NCBI GenBank assembly: GCA_050485485.1 | Contig: JBJHBM010000007.1 | Location: 21,472 to 85,471, forward strand | Origin: WHSO01 sp050485485 | GTDB taxonomy: Bacteria > Pseudomonadota > Alphaproteobacteria > SMXQ01 | Length of the DNA: 64,000 bases | Reading direction: 5' to 3' | Shown: positions 26,952 to 35,860 of the stretch, piece by piece | Layout: each line of letters opens with the position of its first letter | How positions within the stretch are numbered: position 1 is the stretch's first letter | The notes under the pieces: model-generated | What the model was told of the DNA's origin: nothing | The model's database searches: none | What the model saw: only the letters and a program-made list of their open reading frames with translations | Translations under genes and position numbers: made by a program

Positions 26952-28291
26952 CAGCGCCGCCCGCGCAGACGGGATTTCTTGATCAGGCCCTCGTACTGGT
27001 GAGCCAGCAGGTGCGACTGGACCTGCGCAACCGTATCCATCGTCACGGTCACCACGATCAGCAGGCTCGTGCCACCGAAATAGAACGGAACAGCGAGGCG
27101 CGAGATCAGGAATTCCGGCAACAGACAGACCGCCGCGAGATACATGGAGCCCACCACGGTAAGACGCGTCAGTACGTAGTCGAGGTAGTCGGCCGTGTTC
27201 TTGCCCGGCCGGATACCCGGCACGAAGCCGCCGTACTTCTTGAGGTTGTCGGCGGTGTCCACCGGGTTGAACACGACTGCCGTGTAGAAGAAGGCGAAGA
27301 AGATGATCATCGCCGCATAGAGAATCAGATAGAGCGGCTGGCCATGACCCAGCAAGGCTGTCATGGAGGTGAACCACTCCGGCCCCTCGCCGGCGGAAAA
27401 ACCGGCGATCGTCATCGGCATCAGCAGCAGCGAGGACGCGAAGATCGGCGGGATGACGCCCGGGGTATTGAGCTTGAGGGGCAGATGCGAGCTCTCGCCC
27501 CCGTACATGCGGTTGCCCACTTGTCGTTTCGGGTACTGCACGACGATCCGGCGCTGGGCGCGCTCGATGAACACGATAAAGGTGATGACCGCGACCGCCA
27601 TGATCAGGATCAGGACGATCACGAGGGCCGAGAGGGCGCCGGTGCGGCCGAGTTCGAGCGTCGCAGCGAGCGCCGACGGCAGTTCGGCGATGATACCCGC
27701 GAAAATGATGAGCGAAATGCCGTTGCCGACGCCACGCGCCGTGATCTGCTCGCCGAGCCACATCAGGAACATGGTGCCGCCGACCAGGGTGATCACCGTG
27801 GTCGCACGGAAGAATGCGCCAGGACTGGGCACCGCCGGTCCAATGGAGGAGGACATGCTTTCCATCCCGATCGCGATGCCGTAGGCCTGCACCGCGGCCA
27901 ACAAGACGGTCCCGTAGCGCGTGTACTGATTGATCTTCTTCTGGCCCTGCTCGCCTTCCTTCTTAAGCGCCTCGAGCTTGGGCGAGACGCTGGTCATTAG
28001 CTGCATGATGATGGCGGCGGAGATGTAGGGCATGATCGAGAGCGCGAAAATCGTCATGCGCTCGAGCGCGCCACCCGCGAACATGTTGAACATGCCGAGA
28101 ATGCCCGAAGCCTGCTGGCGGAAGATGTCCGCCATGATCTGCGGGTCGATGCCGGGCAGCGGGATGTAGGTGCCGAGGCGATAGATGATCAGCACGCCAA
28201 GGGTGAACCAGATGCGCTTCTTCAGCTCCGTCGCCTTGGCGAAAGCGGCGAAGTTGATGTTTGCGGCTAGCTGTTCAGCAGCGGAGGCCAT
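26951..28291 (-). CDS. secY: Protein translocase subunit SecY
   Basis: 446 residues with ten membrane segments forming the protein-conducting channel with SecE (encoded at 54.4 kb in this window). The plug-region segment, GGGALERMTIFALSIMPYIS-like (here AGGALERMTIFALSIMPYIS), and the PGIRPGKNTADYL segment are family hallmarks. It is located after rplO as usual. The ATG at 28291 gives the usual MASAAEQLAANINF start. Confidence 0.98.
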   Translation of the reverse strand: MASAAEQLAANINFAAFAKATELKKRIWFTLGVLIIYRLGTYIPLPGIDPQIMADIFRQQASGILGMFNMFAGGALERMTIFALSIMPYISAAIIMQLMTSVSPKLEALKKEGEQGQKKINQYTRYGTVLLAAVQAYGIAIGMESMSSSIGPAVPSPGAFFRATTVITLVGGTMFLMWLGEQITARGVGNGISLIIFAGIIAELPSALAATLELGRTGALSALVIVLILIMAVAVITFIVFIERAQRRIVVQYPKRQVGNRMYGGESSHLPLKLNTPGVIPPIFASSLLLMPMTIAGFSAGEGPEWFTSMTALLGHGQPLYLILYAAMIIFFAFFYTAVVFNPVDTADNLKKYGGFVPGIRPGKNTADYLDYVLTRLTVVGSMYLAAVCLLPEFLISRLAVPFYFGGTSLLIVVTVTMDTVAQVQSHLLAHQYEGLIKKSRLRGRR

Positions 28292-28345
28292 GTGCCCTCC
28301 TCATCCAGAAAACGGCGGCGCGGGCGACCAGCCCGCGCCGACAAG

Positions 28346-28897
28346 CTACTCGGCCTGGGCCGGCGTCTCGGAGGCGGCACGACGGGCGGCCTTGCGGCCA
28401 CGGCTGCCCTTGGGCGGGCGCTTTTCACGCGTGCCCGGCATGCGTCCAGCTTCGACCGTACCGCCAGCGGCTTCGACCGCCGCGATCGCGGGGCGGGTCG
28501 CACCCGCGACCTTGAGATTGAGCTTCGCGGTGAGCGTGCCGTTGCCGAGCACACGCACGCCATCACGCAGATGGCTCACGATGCCGGCCGCCAGGATCGC
28601 CTCCTCGGTGACCGTCTGAGCCGCATCGAGGCGTTTCGAATCCACCGCCGCCTGCAGATCGTCGAGCCCGACTTCGGCGAACCGCTTGGCCGAAATATTG
28701 TTGAACCCGCGCTTGGGCAGGCGCCGATGGATCGGCATCTGGCCGCCTTCAAAGCCTTTGATCGCCACGCCCTCGCGTGACTTCTGGCCCTTCACGCCGC
28801 GCCCGCCGGTCTTACCCTTGCCGGAGCCGATACCGCGGCCGACACGGATACGACCCTTGCGGGCACCCGGGCGATCGGAAATCTCGTTGAGTCTCAT
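28346..28897 (-). CDS. rplO: 50S ribosomal protein L15
   Basis: 183 residues. It starts MRLNEISDRPGARKGRIRVG, followed by the glycine-rich GRGIGSGKGKTGGRGVKGQ segment typical of L15. It is longer than the E. coli protein (144) because of a basic, alanine-rich C-terminal extension (after about 150). The ATG at 28897 fits the family; an in-frame start at 28945 overlaps rpmD. Confidence 0.97.
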   Translation of the reverse strand: MRLNEISDRPGARKGRIRVGRGIGSGKGKTGGRGVKGQKSREGVAIKGFEGGQMPIHRRLPKRGFNNISAKRFAEVGLDDLQAAVDSKRLDAAQTVTEEAILAAGIVSHLRDGVRVLGNGTLTAKLNLKVAGATRPAIAAVEAAGGTVEAGRMPGTREKRPPKGSRGRKAARRAASETPAQAE

Positions 28898-28925
28898 CGA
28901 ACTATCCTCTGTCGGCAACCGCCGT

Positions 28926-29114
28926 TTACTTGCTCTCTTCGACACGGACGAGGTGCTTCACCTTCGCGATCATACCGCGCACGGCGGGGGTGTCCTGCAA
29001 CTCGCGGGTACGGTGCATCTTATTGAGGCCGAGACCGATCAACGTCGCCCGTTGTTCCTTGGGGCGGCGGATCGGGCTGCCGATCTGGGTCACGCGGATG
29101 GTGGTGCCGGCCAT
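28926..29114 (-). CDS. rpmD: 50S ribosomal protein L30
   Basis: 62 residues, the bacterial short form: IRVTQIGSPIRRPKEQRATL, then GLGLNKMHR and the VKHLVRVEE end. It starts one base after the rpsE stop. Confidence 0.97.
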   Translation of the reverse strand: MAGTTIRVTQIGSPIRRPKEQRATLIGLGLNKMHRTRELQDTPAVRGMIAKVKHLVRVEESK

Positions 29115-29115
29115 G

Positions 29116-29679
29116 TCACGCCTCCTGTGCCGCCTGGGCCTGAGACTCGGCCTTGGAGCTACGGCCGAACAGCTCGCTCACCTTCTTGGACCGCCGCGCC
29201 GCGACCGTACGGGGCGACGACAGGTTCTGCAGTGCCGCAAAGGTGGCCTTGACCATATTGTAGGGATTCGAGGTTCCCACGGACTTTGTGACGATGTCGT
29301 GAACGCCCACGGTCTCGAAGATCGCGCGCATCGGCCCACCCGCGATGATGCCCGTGCCGGCGGGCGCCGCACGCAGAATCACGCGACCCGCGCCGAAGCG
29401 GCCCTCGACGTCGTGGTGCAGCGTGCGCCCGTCACGAATCGGGATGCGGATCATCTTGCGCTTGGCCTGCTCGGTCGCCTTGCGAATCGCCTCGGGCACC
29501 TCGCGCGCCTTGCCCGCGCCGTAGCCGACACGGCCCTTGGTATCGCCCACGACCACCAGCGCCGCGAATCCGAACCGGCGGCCGCCCTTCACCACCTTGG
29601 CCACGCGGTTGATGCTGACCAGCTTGTCGACCAGTTCGCTTTCCTGGCCTTCTTCACGTTGTCTCGGTCTACGTGCCAT
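29116..29679 (-). CDS. rpsE: 30S ribosomal protein S5
   Basis: 187 residues. The N-terminal dsRNA-binding-like domain has LVSINRVAKVVKGGRRFGF with the loop residues linked to spectinomycin sensitivity (VKGGRR intact). The C-terminal domain has RAAPAGTGIIAGGPMRAIFE. A glutamine/alanine-rich tail of about 20 residues follows. It is part of the spc operon between rplR and rpmD. Confidence 0.97.
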   Translation of the reverse strand: MARRPRQREEGQESELVDKLVSINRVAKVVKGGRRFGFAALVVVGDTKGRVGYGAGKAREVPEAIRKATEQAKRKMIRIPIRDGRTLHHDVEGRFGAGRVILRAAPAGTGIIAGGPMRAIFETVGVHDIVTKSVGTSNPYNMVKATFAALQNLSSPRTVAARRSKKVSELFGRSSKAESQAQAAQEA

Positions 29680-29690
29680 GTTCGGTCCTT

Positions 29691-30050
29691 CTAGAATTTG
29701 AGGCCGGCTTCGCGCGCGGCATCGGCCAGGGCCTTGACGCGGCCGTGATAGAGGTAGCCACCGCGATCGAGGACCACTTCCTCGATCCCGCCCGCCTTCG
29801 CGCGCGCAGCGATGAGCTTGCCCACCTCGACGGCGGCCTCGCGGTCGGCACCGGTCTTGAGCTTGCCGCGCAAGTCCTTCTCCATGCTCGAGGCGGCGGC
29901 GACCGTGACGCCCTTGGCGTCATCGATCACCTGGGCATAAATGTGCTTCGACGAGCGGAACACCGAAAGGCGCGGCCGTTTCGTCTTGCTGAGGAGCGCG
30001 TGGCGCGTACGGCGCTGGCGGCGCTTGAACAGTTCGCGGCTGGTCAACAT
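29691..30050 (-). CDS. rplR: 50S ribosomal protein L18
   Basis: 119 residues. Basic N terminus (LFKRRQRRTRHAL), then RLSVFRSSKHIYAQVIDD and the C-terminal DRGGYLYHGRVKALADAARE, which binds 5S rRNA. Standard length and position between rplF and rpsE. Confidence 0.97.
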   Translation of the reverse strand: MLTSRELFKRRQRRTRHALLSKTKRPRLSVFRSSKHIYAQVIDDAKGVTVAAASSMEKDLRGKLKTGADREAAVEVGKLIAARAKAGGIEEVVLDRGGYLYHGRVKALADAAREAGLKF

Positions 30051-30059
30051 GGTCTGGCC

Positions 30060-30593
30060 CTACTTCTTCTTGCCTTCTTTGCGGCGGATGTATTCGCCGG
30101 CATAGCGGATACCCTTGCCCTTATAGGGCTCGGGCGGACGATAGCCACGGATTTCAGCCGCCATCTGCCCCACCTGCTGGATATCGGCGCCGGAGATGCT
30201 GATCGCGGTCGGGCGCTCGCATTTTACGGTGATGCCCTGGGGAATCGGATAGCGCACCTCGTGGGAGAAGCCGAGCGAGAGCACGAGATCCTTGCCCTGC
30301 ACCGCGGCGCGGTAGCCGACCCCCTCGATCTCGAGATCGCGGGTGAAGCCTTCCGACACGCCCCTGACGAGATTGCTCACGAGGGAGCGCCCCATGCCCC
30401 ACATCATGCGCGCACGCTTCGAGTCGTCGCGCGGACGGACCACGACCTTGCCGTCGGTGAACTCGATCGAAACCTCGTCCGCGAGCAACACGGACAGTTC
30501 CCCGAGCTTACCCTTGGCCGTAACCTGCTGGCCCGAAACGTTGACGGTAACGCCGCTGGGCACGGGCACCGGATGCTTGCCGATACGCGACAT
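30060..30593 (-). CDS. rplF: 50S ribosomal protein L6
   Basis: 177 residues with two related folds. It starts MSRIGKHPVPVPSGV and ends with RPPEPYKGKGIRYAGEYI, near the sarcin-ricin loop contact. The ATG at 30593 is the family start. A longer in-frame opening at 30725 overlaps rpsH and is rejected. Confidence 0.97.
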   Translation of the reverse strand: MSRIGKHPVPVPSGVTVNVSGQQVTAKGKLGELSVLLADEVSIEFTDGKVVVRPRDDSKRARMMWGMGRSLVSNLVRGVSEGFTRDLEIEGVGYRAAVQGKDLVLSLGFSHEVRYPIPQGITVKCERPTAISISGADIQQVGQMAAEIRGYRPPEPYKGKGIRYAGEYIRRKEGKKK

Positions 30594-30621
30594 GATGCGC
30601 TCCTTAAACCTTCCCGCCGGC

Positions 30622-31020
30622 TCAAAATACCTGGCAGAGAATTTCACCGCCGACGTTCGCCTCGCGCGCATCGATGTCGGACATGACACCGCGCGGGGTG
30701 GACAGAACGGCAATACCGAGGCCATTGAACGGACGCTGCAAGTCCTTGATCTTCGAATATACGCGGCGGCCCGGCTTCGATATCCGCCGGATGGTGCGGA
30801 TGACGGGCTGGCCCTCGTGATACTTCAGCTCGATCTTGATCTCGGAGATGCCGGGCGCCGTCTCGCGCCGCTCGTAACCGCGAATATACCCTTCCTTCAC
30901 CAGGACTTCGAGCACATTGGCGCGAAGATTCGACGCCGGCGTCACCACGCTGTCGAGCTTGCGCGACTGAGCGTTGCGAATCCGCGTCAGCATATCCCCA
31001 AGAGGGTCGCTCATTGCCAT
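30622..31020 (-). CDS. rpsH: 30S ribosomal protein S8
   Basis: 132 residues. DPLGDMLTRIRNAQ at the N terminus and GIAVLSTPRGVMSDIDARE with GGEILCQVF at the end are family signatures. AAGGAGA lies 8 bases upstream of the first ATG (31020), preferred over the ATG two codons later. In E. coli S8 represses its own operon by binding spc mRNA; I could not confirm an S8-like site here. Confidence 0.97.
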   Translation of the reverse strand: MAMSDPLGDMLTRIRNAQSRKLDSVVTPASNLRANVLEVLVKEGYIRGYERRETAPGISEIKIELKYHEGQPVIRTIRRISKPGRRVYSKIKDLQRPFNGLGIAVLSTPRGVMSDIDAREANVGGEILCQVF

Positions 31021-31037
31021 TCCAGTATCTCCTTGCC

Positions 31038-31343
31038 CTACCAGCTCGACTTGACCATGCCGGGGATCTGGCCCCGGGAGGCAAGGTCACGCAATGCGAG
31101 CCGGCTCAGCCTGAACTTCCGATAAACCGCACGGGGACGTCCCGTCAGCTCGCAGCGCGTGCGCAACCGGACCTTGGAGCCGTTGCGCGGCAGCTGGGCG
31201 AGCTTGAGGCGCGCGGCAAAGCGCTCCTCGGGCGTGACCGATTCGTCTTTCGACAGCGCCTTGAGCTTCGCCCGGCGCGCGGCAAACTTGCGGACCAACC
31301 GCTCGCGCCGGCTGTTCTTCTCTACGGAACTCTTCTTCGCCAT
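31038..31343 (-). CDS. rpsN: 30S ribosomal protein S14, zinc-free type
   Basis: 101 residues, starting MAKKSSVEKNSRRERLVRKF. It has the long insert of the C-minus form and no CxxC pairs, so it should not bind zinc. It ends LRDLASRGQIPGMVKSSW. It lies between rplE and rpsH as in the standard spc order. Confidence 0.97.
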   Translation of the reverse strand: MAKKSSVEKNSRRERLVRKFAARRAKLKALSKDESVTPEERFAARLKLAQLPRNGSKVRLRTRCELTGRPRAVYRKFRLSRLALRDLASRGQIPGMVKSSW

Positions 31344-31374
31344 GTACGGAACCTCCGTTTCCTTGGATCGCCCG

Positions 31375-31938
31375 TCAGTTCGCGAACGGGAAGTCGAAGC
31401 CCTCGAGAAGCGCGCGCGCTTCCTCGTCGGTCTTCGCAGTCGTGACGATGGTGATGTCCATGCCGCGCACGGCATCGATCTTGTCGTAGTCGATCTCCGG
31501 GAACACGATCTGTTCCTTGAGACCGAGGGAATAGTTTCCGCGCCCGTCGAAGCTCCTGTCCGACACGCCACGGAAATCGCGCACGCGCGGAAGCGCGATG
31601 TTCACAAGCCGGTCGAAGAACTCCCACATGTGCTCGCGCCGCAACGTGACCTTACATCCGATAGCTAGGTTCTCGCGCAGCTTGAAGTTGGCGATCGACT
31701 TGCGCGAGCGGGTCACCACGGGCTTCTGGCCGGTGATAGCCTTGAGATCCTCGACGGCAGCATTGATCTTCTTCGAGTCCGCAACCGCCTCACCCACACC
31801 CATGTTGATGACGATCTTCTCAAGACGCGGTACCTCGAACGGATTCCCGTAGCCGAACTTCTCCTGCAACCTGGCACGCACCACGGATTCATAGTGGGTA
31901 CGGAGCTTTGGAGTGTATTTTTCTGCGGCTTCAGCCAT
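31375..31938 (-). CDS. rplE: 50S ribosomal protein L5
   Basis: 187 residues. Signatures include PRLEKIVINMGVGEA, TGQKPVVTRSRKSIANFK and RDFRGVSDRSFDGRGNYSLG. It binds 5S rRNA and forms an intersubunit bridge with S13. Eight residues longer at the N terminus than E. coli L5 (179). Confidence 0.97.
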   Translation of the reverse strand: MAEAAEKYTPKLRTHYESVVRARLQEKFGYGNPFEVPRLEKIVINMGVGEAVADSKKINAAVEDLKAITGQKPVVTRSRKSIANFKLRENLAIGCKVTLRREHMWEFFDRLVNIALPRVRDFRGVSDRSFDGRGNYSLGLKEQIVFPEIDYDKIDAVRGMDITIVTTAKTDEEARALLEGFDFPFAN

Positions 31939-31966
31939 GTCCTGTCCTCACAACAACCTTGCGCGC

Positions 31967-32281
31967 TCAGACGTCGATCACTTCGCCGGAACGCTTTGCG
32001 ACGCGCACCTTCTTGCCGCCCTCCAGCACCTTGAAGGTCACGCGCGTGGGCTTTCCGTCCTTCGGGTCCAGAAGCGCGACGTTGGAGACGTGGATGGACG
32101 CCTCCTTGTCGATGATGCCGGAGGCACGGCCGGCACCGCCGCGGGAGTGGCGTTTGACCATGTTCACGCCCTGGACCAGCACGCGGTCCTCGCGCGGCAT
32201 GGCCTTAAGGACAGAGCCCTGCTTGCCCTTGTCCTTACCGGTCAGCACGACGACCTTGTCGCCCTTCCTGATCTTGTTCAT
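31967..32281 (-). CDS. rplX: 50S ribosomal protein L24
   Basis: 104 residues. A KOW motif near the N terminus (KIRKGDKVVVLTGKDKGKQG), followed by GVNMVKRHSR. It acts as an assembly initiator of the large subunit. Standard spc position after rplN. Confidence 0.97.
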   Translation of the reverse strand: MNKIRKGDKVVVLTGKDKGKQGSVLKAMPREDRVLVQGVNMVKRHSRGGAGRASGIIDKEASIHVSNVALLDPKDGKPTRVTFKVLEGGKKVRVAKRSGEVIDV

Positions 32282-32303
32282 CGAACCGTTCCTCGAACCT
32301 GCG

Positions 32304-32672
32304 CTAGAGCACTTCCGGCGCCAGCGAAATGATCTTCATGTAGCCCTTGCCGCGCAGCTCGCGCGTCACTGGGCCGAAAATGCGGGTGCCGATCGGCTCG
32401 CCCTGATTGTCGATCAGCACTGCCGCGTTGCGGTCGAAGCGGATCAGGCTGCCGTCGGCGCGGCGGATCGGCGCAGCGGTGCGCACGATCACGGCCTTCT
32501 GCACGTCGCCCTTCTTCACGCGGCCGCGCGGGATGGCGTCCTTGACCGAAACCACGATCACGTCGCCGACCCCCGCGGTCTTGCGCTTCGATCCGCCCAG
32601 TACCTTGATACACTGGACTCGGCGCGCCCCGGAATTGTCGGCGACCTCAAGGTTCGATTCCTGCTGAATCAT
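32304..32672 (-). CDS. rplN: 50S ribosomal protein L14
   Basis: 122 residues, exactly the usual length. MIQQESNLEVADNSGARRVQ at the start and FGPVTRELRGKGYMKIISLA near the end. First gene of the spc operon in the classical scheme. I see no separate promoter in the 44 bases before it. Confidence 0.98.
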   Translation of the reverse strand: MIQQESNLEVADNSGARRVQCIKVLGGSKRKTAGVGDVIVVSVKDAIPRGRVKKGDVQKAVIVRTAAPIRRADGSLIRFDRNAAVLIDNQGEPIGTRIFGPVTRELRGKGYMKIISLAPEVL

Positions 32673-32716
32673 CTCTCGATTCCTTTACTGTGCGGGCCGG
32701 GCGGCTTCCCCGGTCC

Positions 32717-32953
32717 TCACGCCTCTCCGCCCACGACCTCCCAGCGCTTGCGCCGGGAGATCGGGCGGCACTCGCGGATGCGGACCAGATCGCCGACCTT
32801 GAACTGGTTGTTCTCGTCGTGCGCCGCGAACTTCTGCGAACGACGCACGACCTTCTTGACCAGCGGATGCGTGAACTGGCGGTCCACCCGCACGATCACG
32901 GTCTTGTCGCCTTTGTCGGAGACCACGGTCCCCTGCATGATGCGCCTAGGCAT
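32717..32953 (-). CDS. rpsQ: 30S ribosomal protein S17
   Basis: 78 residues. MQGTVVSDKGDKTVIVRVDR and the central HPLVKKVVRRSQKFAAHDE segment are typical. Last gene of the S10 operon; rplN follows 44 bases downstream. Confidence 0.97.
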   Translation of the reverse strand: MPRRIMQGTVVSDKGDKTVIVRVDRQFTHPLVKKVVRRSQKFAAHDENNQFKVGDLVRIRECRPISRRKRWEVVGGEA

Positions 32954-32965
32954 GATCGGTCCTCG

Positions 32966-33175
32966 TCAACGGCCGGCGGTCTTGGTGCCGCGAGCCTTCT
33001 CGTTCAAAACTGTCTGAATACGCGCGATATCGCGGCGCACCTTACTCACGCGGGCAGTGTTCTCAAGCTGACCGGACGCCTTCTGGAAGCGCAGGTTGAA
33101 GGCTTCTTTCTTGAGCGCCAGCAACTCCGTCTTGAGTTCGTCCGGGGTTTTGGTCCTGATATCGGCGGCCTTCAT
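32966..33175 (-). CDS. rpmC: 50S ribosomal protein L29
   Basis: 69 residues, helical hairpin. KTPDELKTELLALKKEAFNL and RVSKVRRDIARIQTVLNE are family features. It lies near the peptide exit tunnel. It starts one base after the rplP stop. Confidence 0.97.
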   Translation of the reverse strand: MKAADIRTKTPDELKTELLALKKEAFNLRFQKASGQLENTARVSKVRRDIARIQTVLNEKARGTKTAGR

Positions 33176-33176
33176 C

Positions 33177-33596
33177 TCACGCTCCCTCGCCGATGCGGGT
33201 GACGATCTTGGTCTTCACCGGCAGCTTGGCCGCTGCCAGCTCGAACGCCTCGTGTGCGACCTTGGCCTCGACGCCGTCGATCTCGAACATGATCCGACCT
33301 GGATGCACGCGGCATGCCCAGAACTCCGGTGCGCCCTTGCCCGAGCCCATGCGGACCTCCGCCGGCTTCTTGCTGACTGGAACGTCCGGGAAGATCAATA
33401 CCCAGACCCGCCCCGCACGCTTCATGTGGCGCGTGATCGCACGCCGCGCGGCCTCGATCTGGCGCGCGGTGATGCGCTCGGGCTCCAGCGCCTTGAGGCC
33501 GAAGGCCCCGAAGTTGAGCTGCGTGCCGCCCTTGGCATTGCCGCGGATGCGGCCCTTGTGGGCCTTACGGAACTTGGTTCTTTTGGGTTGCAACAT
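33177..33596 (-). CDS. rplP: 50S ribosomal protein L16
   Basis: 139 residues. MLQPKRTKFRKAHKGRIRGN at the start, GSGKGAPEFWACRVHPGRIM in the middle. It binds near the A-site tRNA elbow. The conserved Arg residues of the GKGAPE loop are present. Confidence 0.98.
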   Translation of the reverse strand: MLQPKRTKFRKAHKGRIRGNAKGGTQLNFGAFGLKALEPERITARQIEAARRAITRHMKRAGRVWVLIFPDVPVSKKPAEVRMGSGKGAPEFWACRVHPGRIMFEIDGVEAKVAHEAFELAAAKLPVKTKIVTRIGEGA

Positions 33597-33613
33597 AACG
33601 CTTACGCCTTCTC

Positions 33614-34321
33614 TCAGGCCCCCGCACCAGCGCCGCCCGGTCCTTGCCGGCCGACCTGCTGGTCCGCGAGTCTCTTGTCCTGGGCCATCGGGTCATGGGC
33701 AAGAATCTCGCCCTTGAATACCCAAACCTTGACGCCGCAGGTGCCATAGGTAGTCTTGGCCGTGGCGACGCCGTAATCGACGTCCGCACGCAGCGTGTGC
33801 AACGGCACGCGCCCCTCGCGGTACCATTCCGTACGTGCAATCTCCGCACCGCCCAACCGGCCGGCACAGTTGATGCGAATTCCTTCGGCACCAAGTCGCA
33901 TCGCCGACTGGACCGCGCGCTTCATGGCACGACGGAAAGCGATGCGACGCTCCAACTGCTGGGCGATGTTCTCCGCCACCAGTTGCGCATCGATCTCGGG
34001 CTTGCGAATCTCGACGATGTTCAGATGTACTTCCCCGTCGGTCATTTTGGCGAGGTCACCGCGCAGCCGCTCGATGTCGGCGCCCTTCTTGCCGATCACG
34101 ACGCCCGGGCGCGCGCTGTGAATCGTGATCCGGGCCTTCTTGGCCGGACGTTCGATAACCACCCGCGACACACCGGCCTGTGAGAGCCGCTTCAGAAGAT
34201 GATCCCGAATCTTGATATCCTCATGGAGCAGGTTCGCGTACTGCCTGTCGGCGTACCAGCGCGAGTCCCAGGTGCGGTTAATGCCGAGCCGAAGCCCGAC
34301 CGGATTGACCTTCTGACCCAT
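33614..34321 (-). CDS. rpsC: 30S ribosomal protein S3
   Basis: 235 residues. KH domain with VVIGKKGADIERLRGDLAKM and the C-terminal part with GVKVWVFKGEI. It lines the mRNA entry tunnel. Its ATG overlaps the rplV stop by one base (TAATG), which indicates coupling. A Gly/Ala-rich tail follows. Confidence 0.98.
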   Translation of the reverse strand: MGQKVNPVGLRLGINRTWDSRWYADRQYANLLHEDIKIRDHLLKRLSQAGVSRVVIERPAKKARITIHSARPGVVIGKKGADIERLRGDLAKMTDGEVHLNIVEIRKPEIDAQLVAENIAQQLERRIAFRRAMKRAVQSAMRLGAEGIRINCAGRLGGAEIARTEWYREGRVPLHTLRADVDYGVATAKTTYGTCGVKVWVFKGEILAHDPMAQDKRLADQQVGRQGPGGAGAGA

Positions 34322-34704
34322 TAGGCCCTCTCCCGATCGCGCTCGCGCACGACCAACTTGATGTTCGAAAACGGCTTCTCGATATGTCCCACGCGGCCGC
34401 GAGCGCGCGCGCGAAAACGGCCCATCACGAGCGCCTTGCCGACCATAGCCTCCGCCACGTAGAGACGATCCACGTCGAGTTGATGGTTGTTCTCGGCGTT
34501 CGCAATCGCCGACTGAAGAACCTTCTTCACGTCGCGGGCCGCGTGCTTCGGAGAAAAACTGAGCGCAGCCAGCGCCTTGTCGGCGTCGAGACCGCGGATG
34601 AGGCCGGCAACGAGACCGAGCTTGCGCGGGCTCACCCGGATCATCCGGCCGATCGCGGCGGCTTCGTTCTCCGCCTCTCGGCGGGTATTGGCTTTCTGAC
34701 CCAT
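34321..34704 (-). CDS. rplV: 50S ribosomal protein L22
   Basis: 127 residues. IRVSPRKLGLVAGLIRG and the exit-tunnel loop near the end with MGRFRARARGRVGHIEKPFS. The ATG at 34704 (MGQKANTRREAENEA) is preferred over an upstream in-frame start that overlaps rpsS. Confidence 0.97.
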   Translation of the reverse strand: MGQKANTRREAENEAAAIGRMIRVSPRKLGLVAGLIRGLDADKALAALSFSPKHAARDVKKVLQSAIANAENNHQLDVDRLYVAEAMVGKALVMGRFRARARGRVGHIEKPFSNIKLVVRERDRERA

Positions 34705-34714
34705 AACGTCCTCT

Positions 34715-34996
34715 CTAGGAAGCCTTCGCGACCTTCTTGTCCGCGGCATGGCCGTGGAAGGTGCGCGTCGGCGCGAACTCACCGAACTTGTGACCGATCA
34801 TGTTCTCGGTCACCAGCACGGGTATGAACTTCTGGCCGTTGTGTACTCCGAAGGTGATCCCCACGAACTGCGGCAGGATCGTCGAACGTCGCGACCAGAT
34901 CTTGATGATCTGCTTGCTGCCGGACGAACGGGTAGCATCTGCCTTCTTCAGCAGATAACCGTCGACGAACGGGCCTTTCCAAACGGATCGAGCCAT
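34715..34996 (-). CDS. rpsS: 30S ribosomal protein S19
   Basis: 93 residues. It starts MARSVWKGPFVDGYLLKKAD and contains TILPQFVGITFGVHNGQKF and MIGHKFGEFAPTRTF. It forms a heterodimer with S13 in the 30S head. The ATG at 34996 is the family start. Confidence 0.98.
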   Translation of the reverse strand: MARSVWKGPFVDGYLLKKADATRSSGSKQIIKIWSRRSTILPQFVGITFGVHNGQKFIPVLVTENMIGHKFGEFAPTRTFHGHAADKKVAKAS

Positions 34997-35006
34997 GACG
35001 AAACCC

Positions 35007-35843
35007 CTACTGCTTCTTCGCGCGATGGCGCGAGCGGATGATGAACCGATCCGACGGCTTCTTGCCGCGGGTCTTGGCACCCTTCGTCGGGCGCCCCCAG
35101 GGGGTTACCGGATGGCGACCGCCGGATGTCTTGCCCTCGCCACCGCCGTGCGGATGGTCGATCGGGTTCATGGCGACACCACGCACCACGGGGCGCCGGC
35201 CGAGCCAACGCATACGGCCGGCCTTGCCGTAGTTGACGTTCTGCTGGTCCGGATTGGAGACGGCACCGATGCTGGCCATGCAGCTTTCCGGGACCATGCG
35301 CACCTCTCCCGAGCCGAGTCGGATCTGCGCCCAGCCCGAATCCTTGCCGATTAGCTGCGCGTAGGTGCCGGCAGAGCGCGCGAGCTGCCCGCCATGACCG
35401 GGCTTGAGCTCCACGTTGTGGATGATCGTGCCGACCGGAATCGACTTCAGGGGCATCGCATTGCCGGGCTGCACGTCGACGCGCTGGCCCGCCACGACCT
35501 TATCGCCGGGCGCGAGCCGCTGGGGAGCCAGAATGTAGGACAGCTCACCATCGGCATACCGAATCAGCGCAATGAATGCGGTCCGATTGGGATCATACTC
35601 GAGTCGCTCGACAGTGGCCTCCACGTCGTGCTTCCGGCGCTTGAAGTCCACCTTGCGATAGCGACGCTTATGCCCGCCGCCACGCTGGAACGCCGTCACG
35701 CGGCCGTTGTTGTTGCGCCCGCCGGTCTTCTTGAGACCCTCCGTCAACTCCTTCACGGGCTTGCCCTTGTGAAGCTGGGAGCGGTCGACCAGCACCAGCT
35801 CGCGCTGGGACGGGGTCGTAGGATTGAAGGTCTTGAGTGCCAT
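35007..35843 (-). CDS. rplB: 50S ribosomal protein L2
   Basis: 278 residues, close to the peptidyl transferase centre. It starts MALKTFNPTTPSQRELVLVD. The C-terminal region has RGVAMNPIDHPHGGGEGKT, whose conserved His is important for activity. The HGGGEG loop is intact. Confidence 0.98.
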   Translation of the reverse strand: MALKTFNPTTPSQRELVLVDRSQLHKGKPVKELTEGLKKTGGRNNNGRVTAFQRGGGHKRRYRKVDFKRRKHDVEATVERLEYDPNRTAFIALIRYADGELSYILAPQRLAPGDKVVAGQRVDVQPGNAMPLKSIPVGTIIHNVELKPGHGGQLARSAGTYAQLIGKDSGWAQIRLGSGEVRMVPESCMASIGAVSNPDQQNVNYGKAGRMRWLGRRPVVRGVAMNPIDHPHGGGEGKTSGGRHPVTPWGRPTKGAKTRGKKPSDRFIIRSRHRAKKQ

Positions 35844-35860
35844 AATCTTTCCTCAGCCGC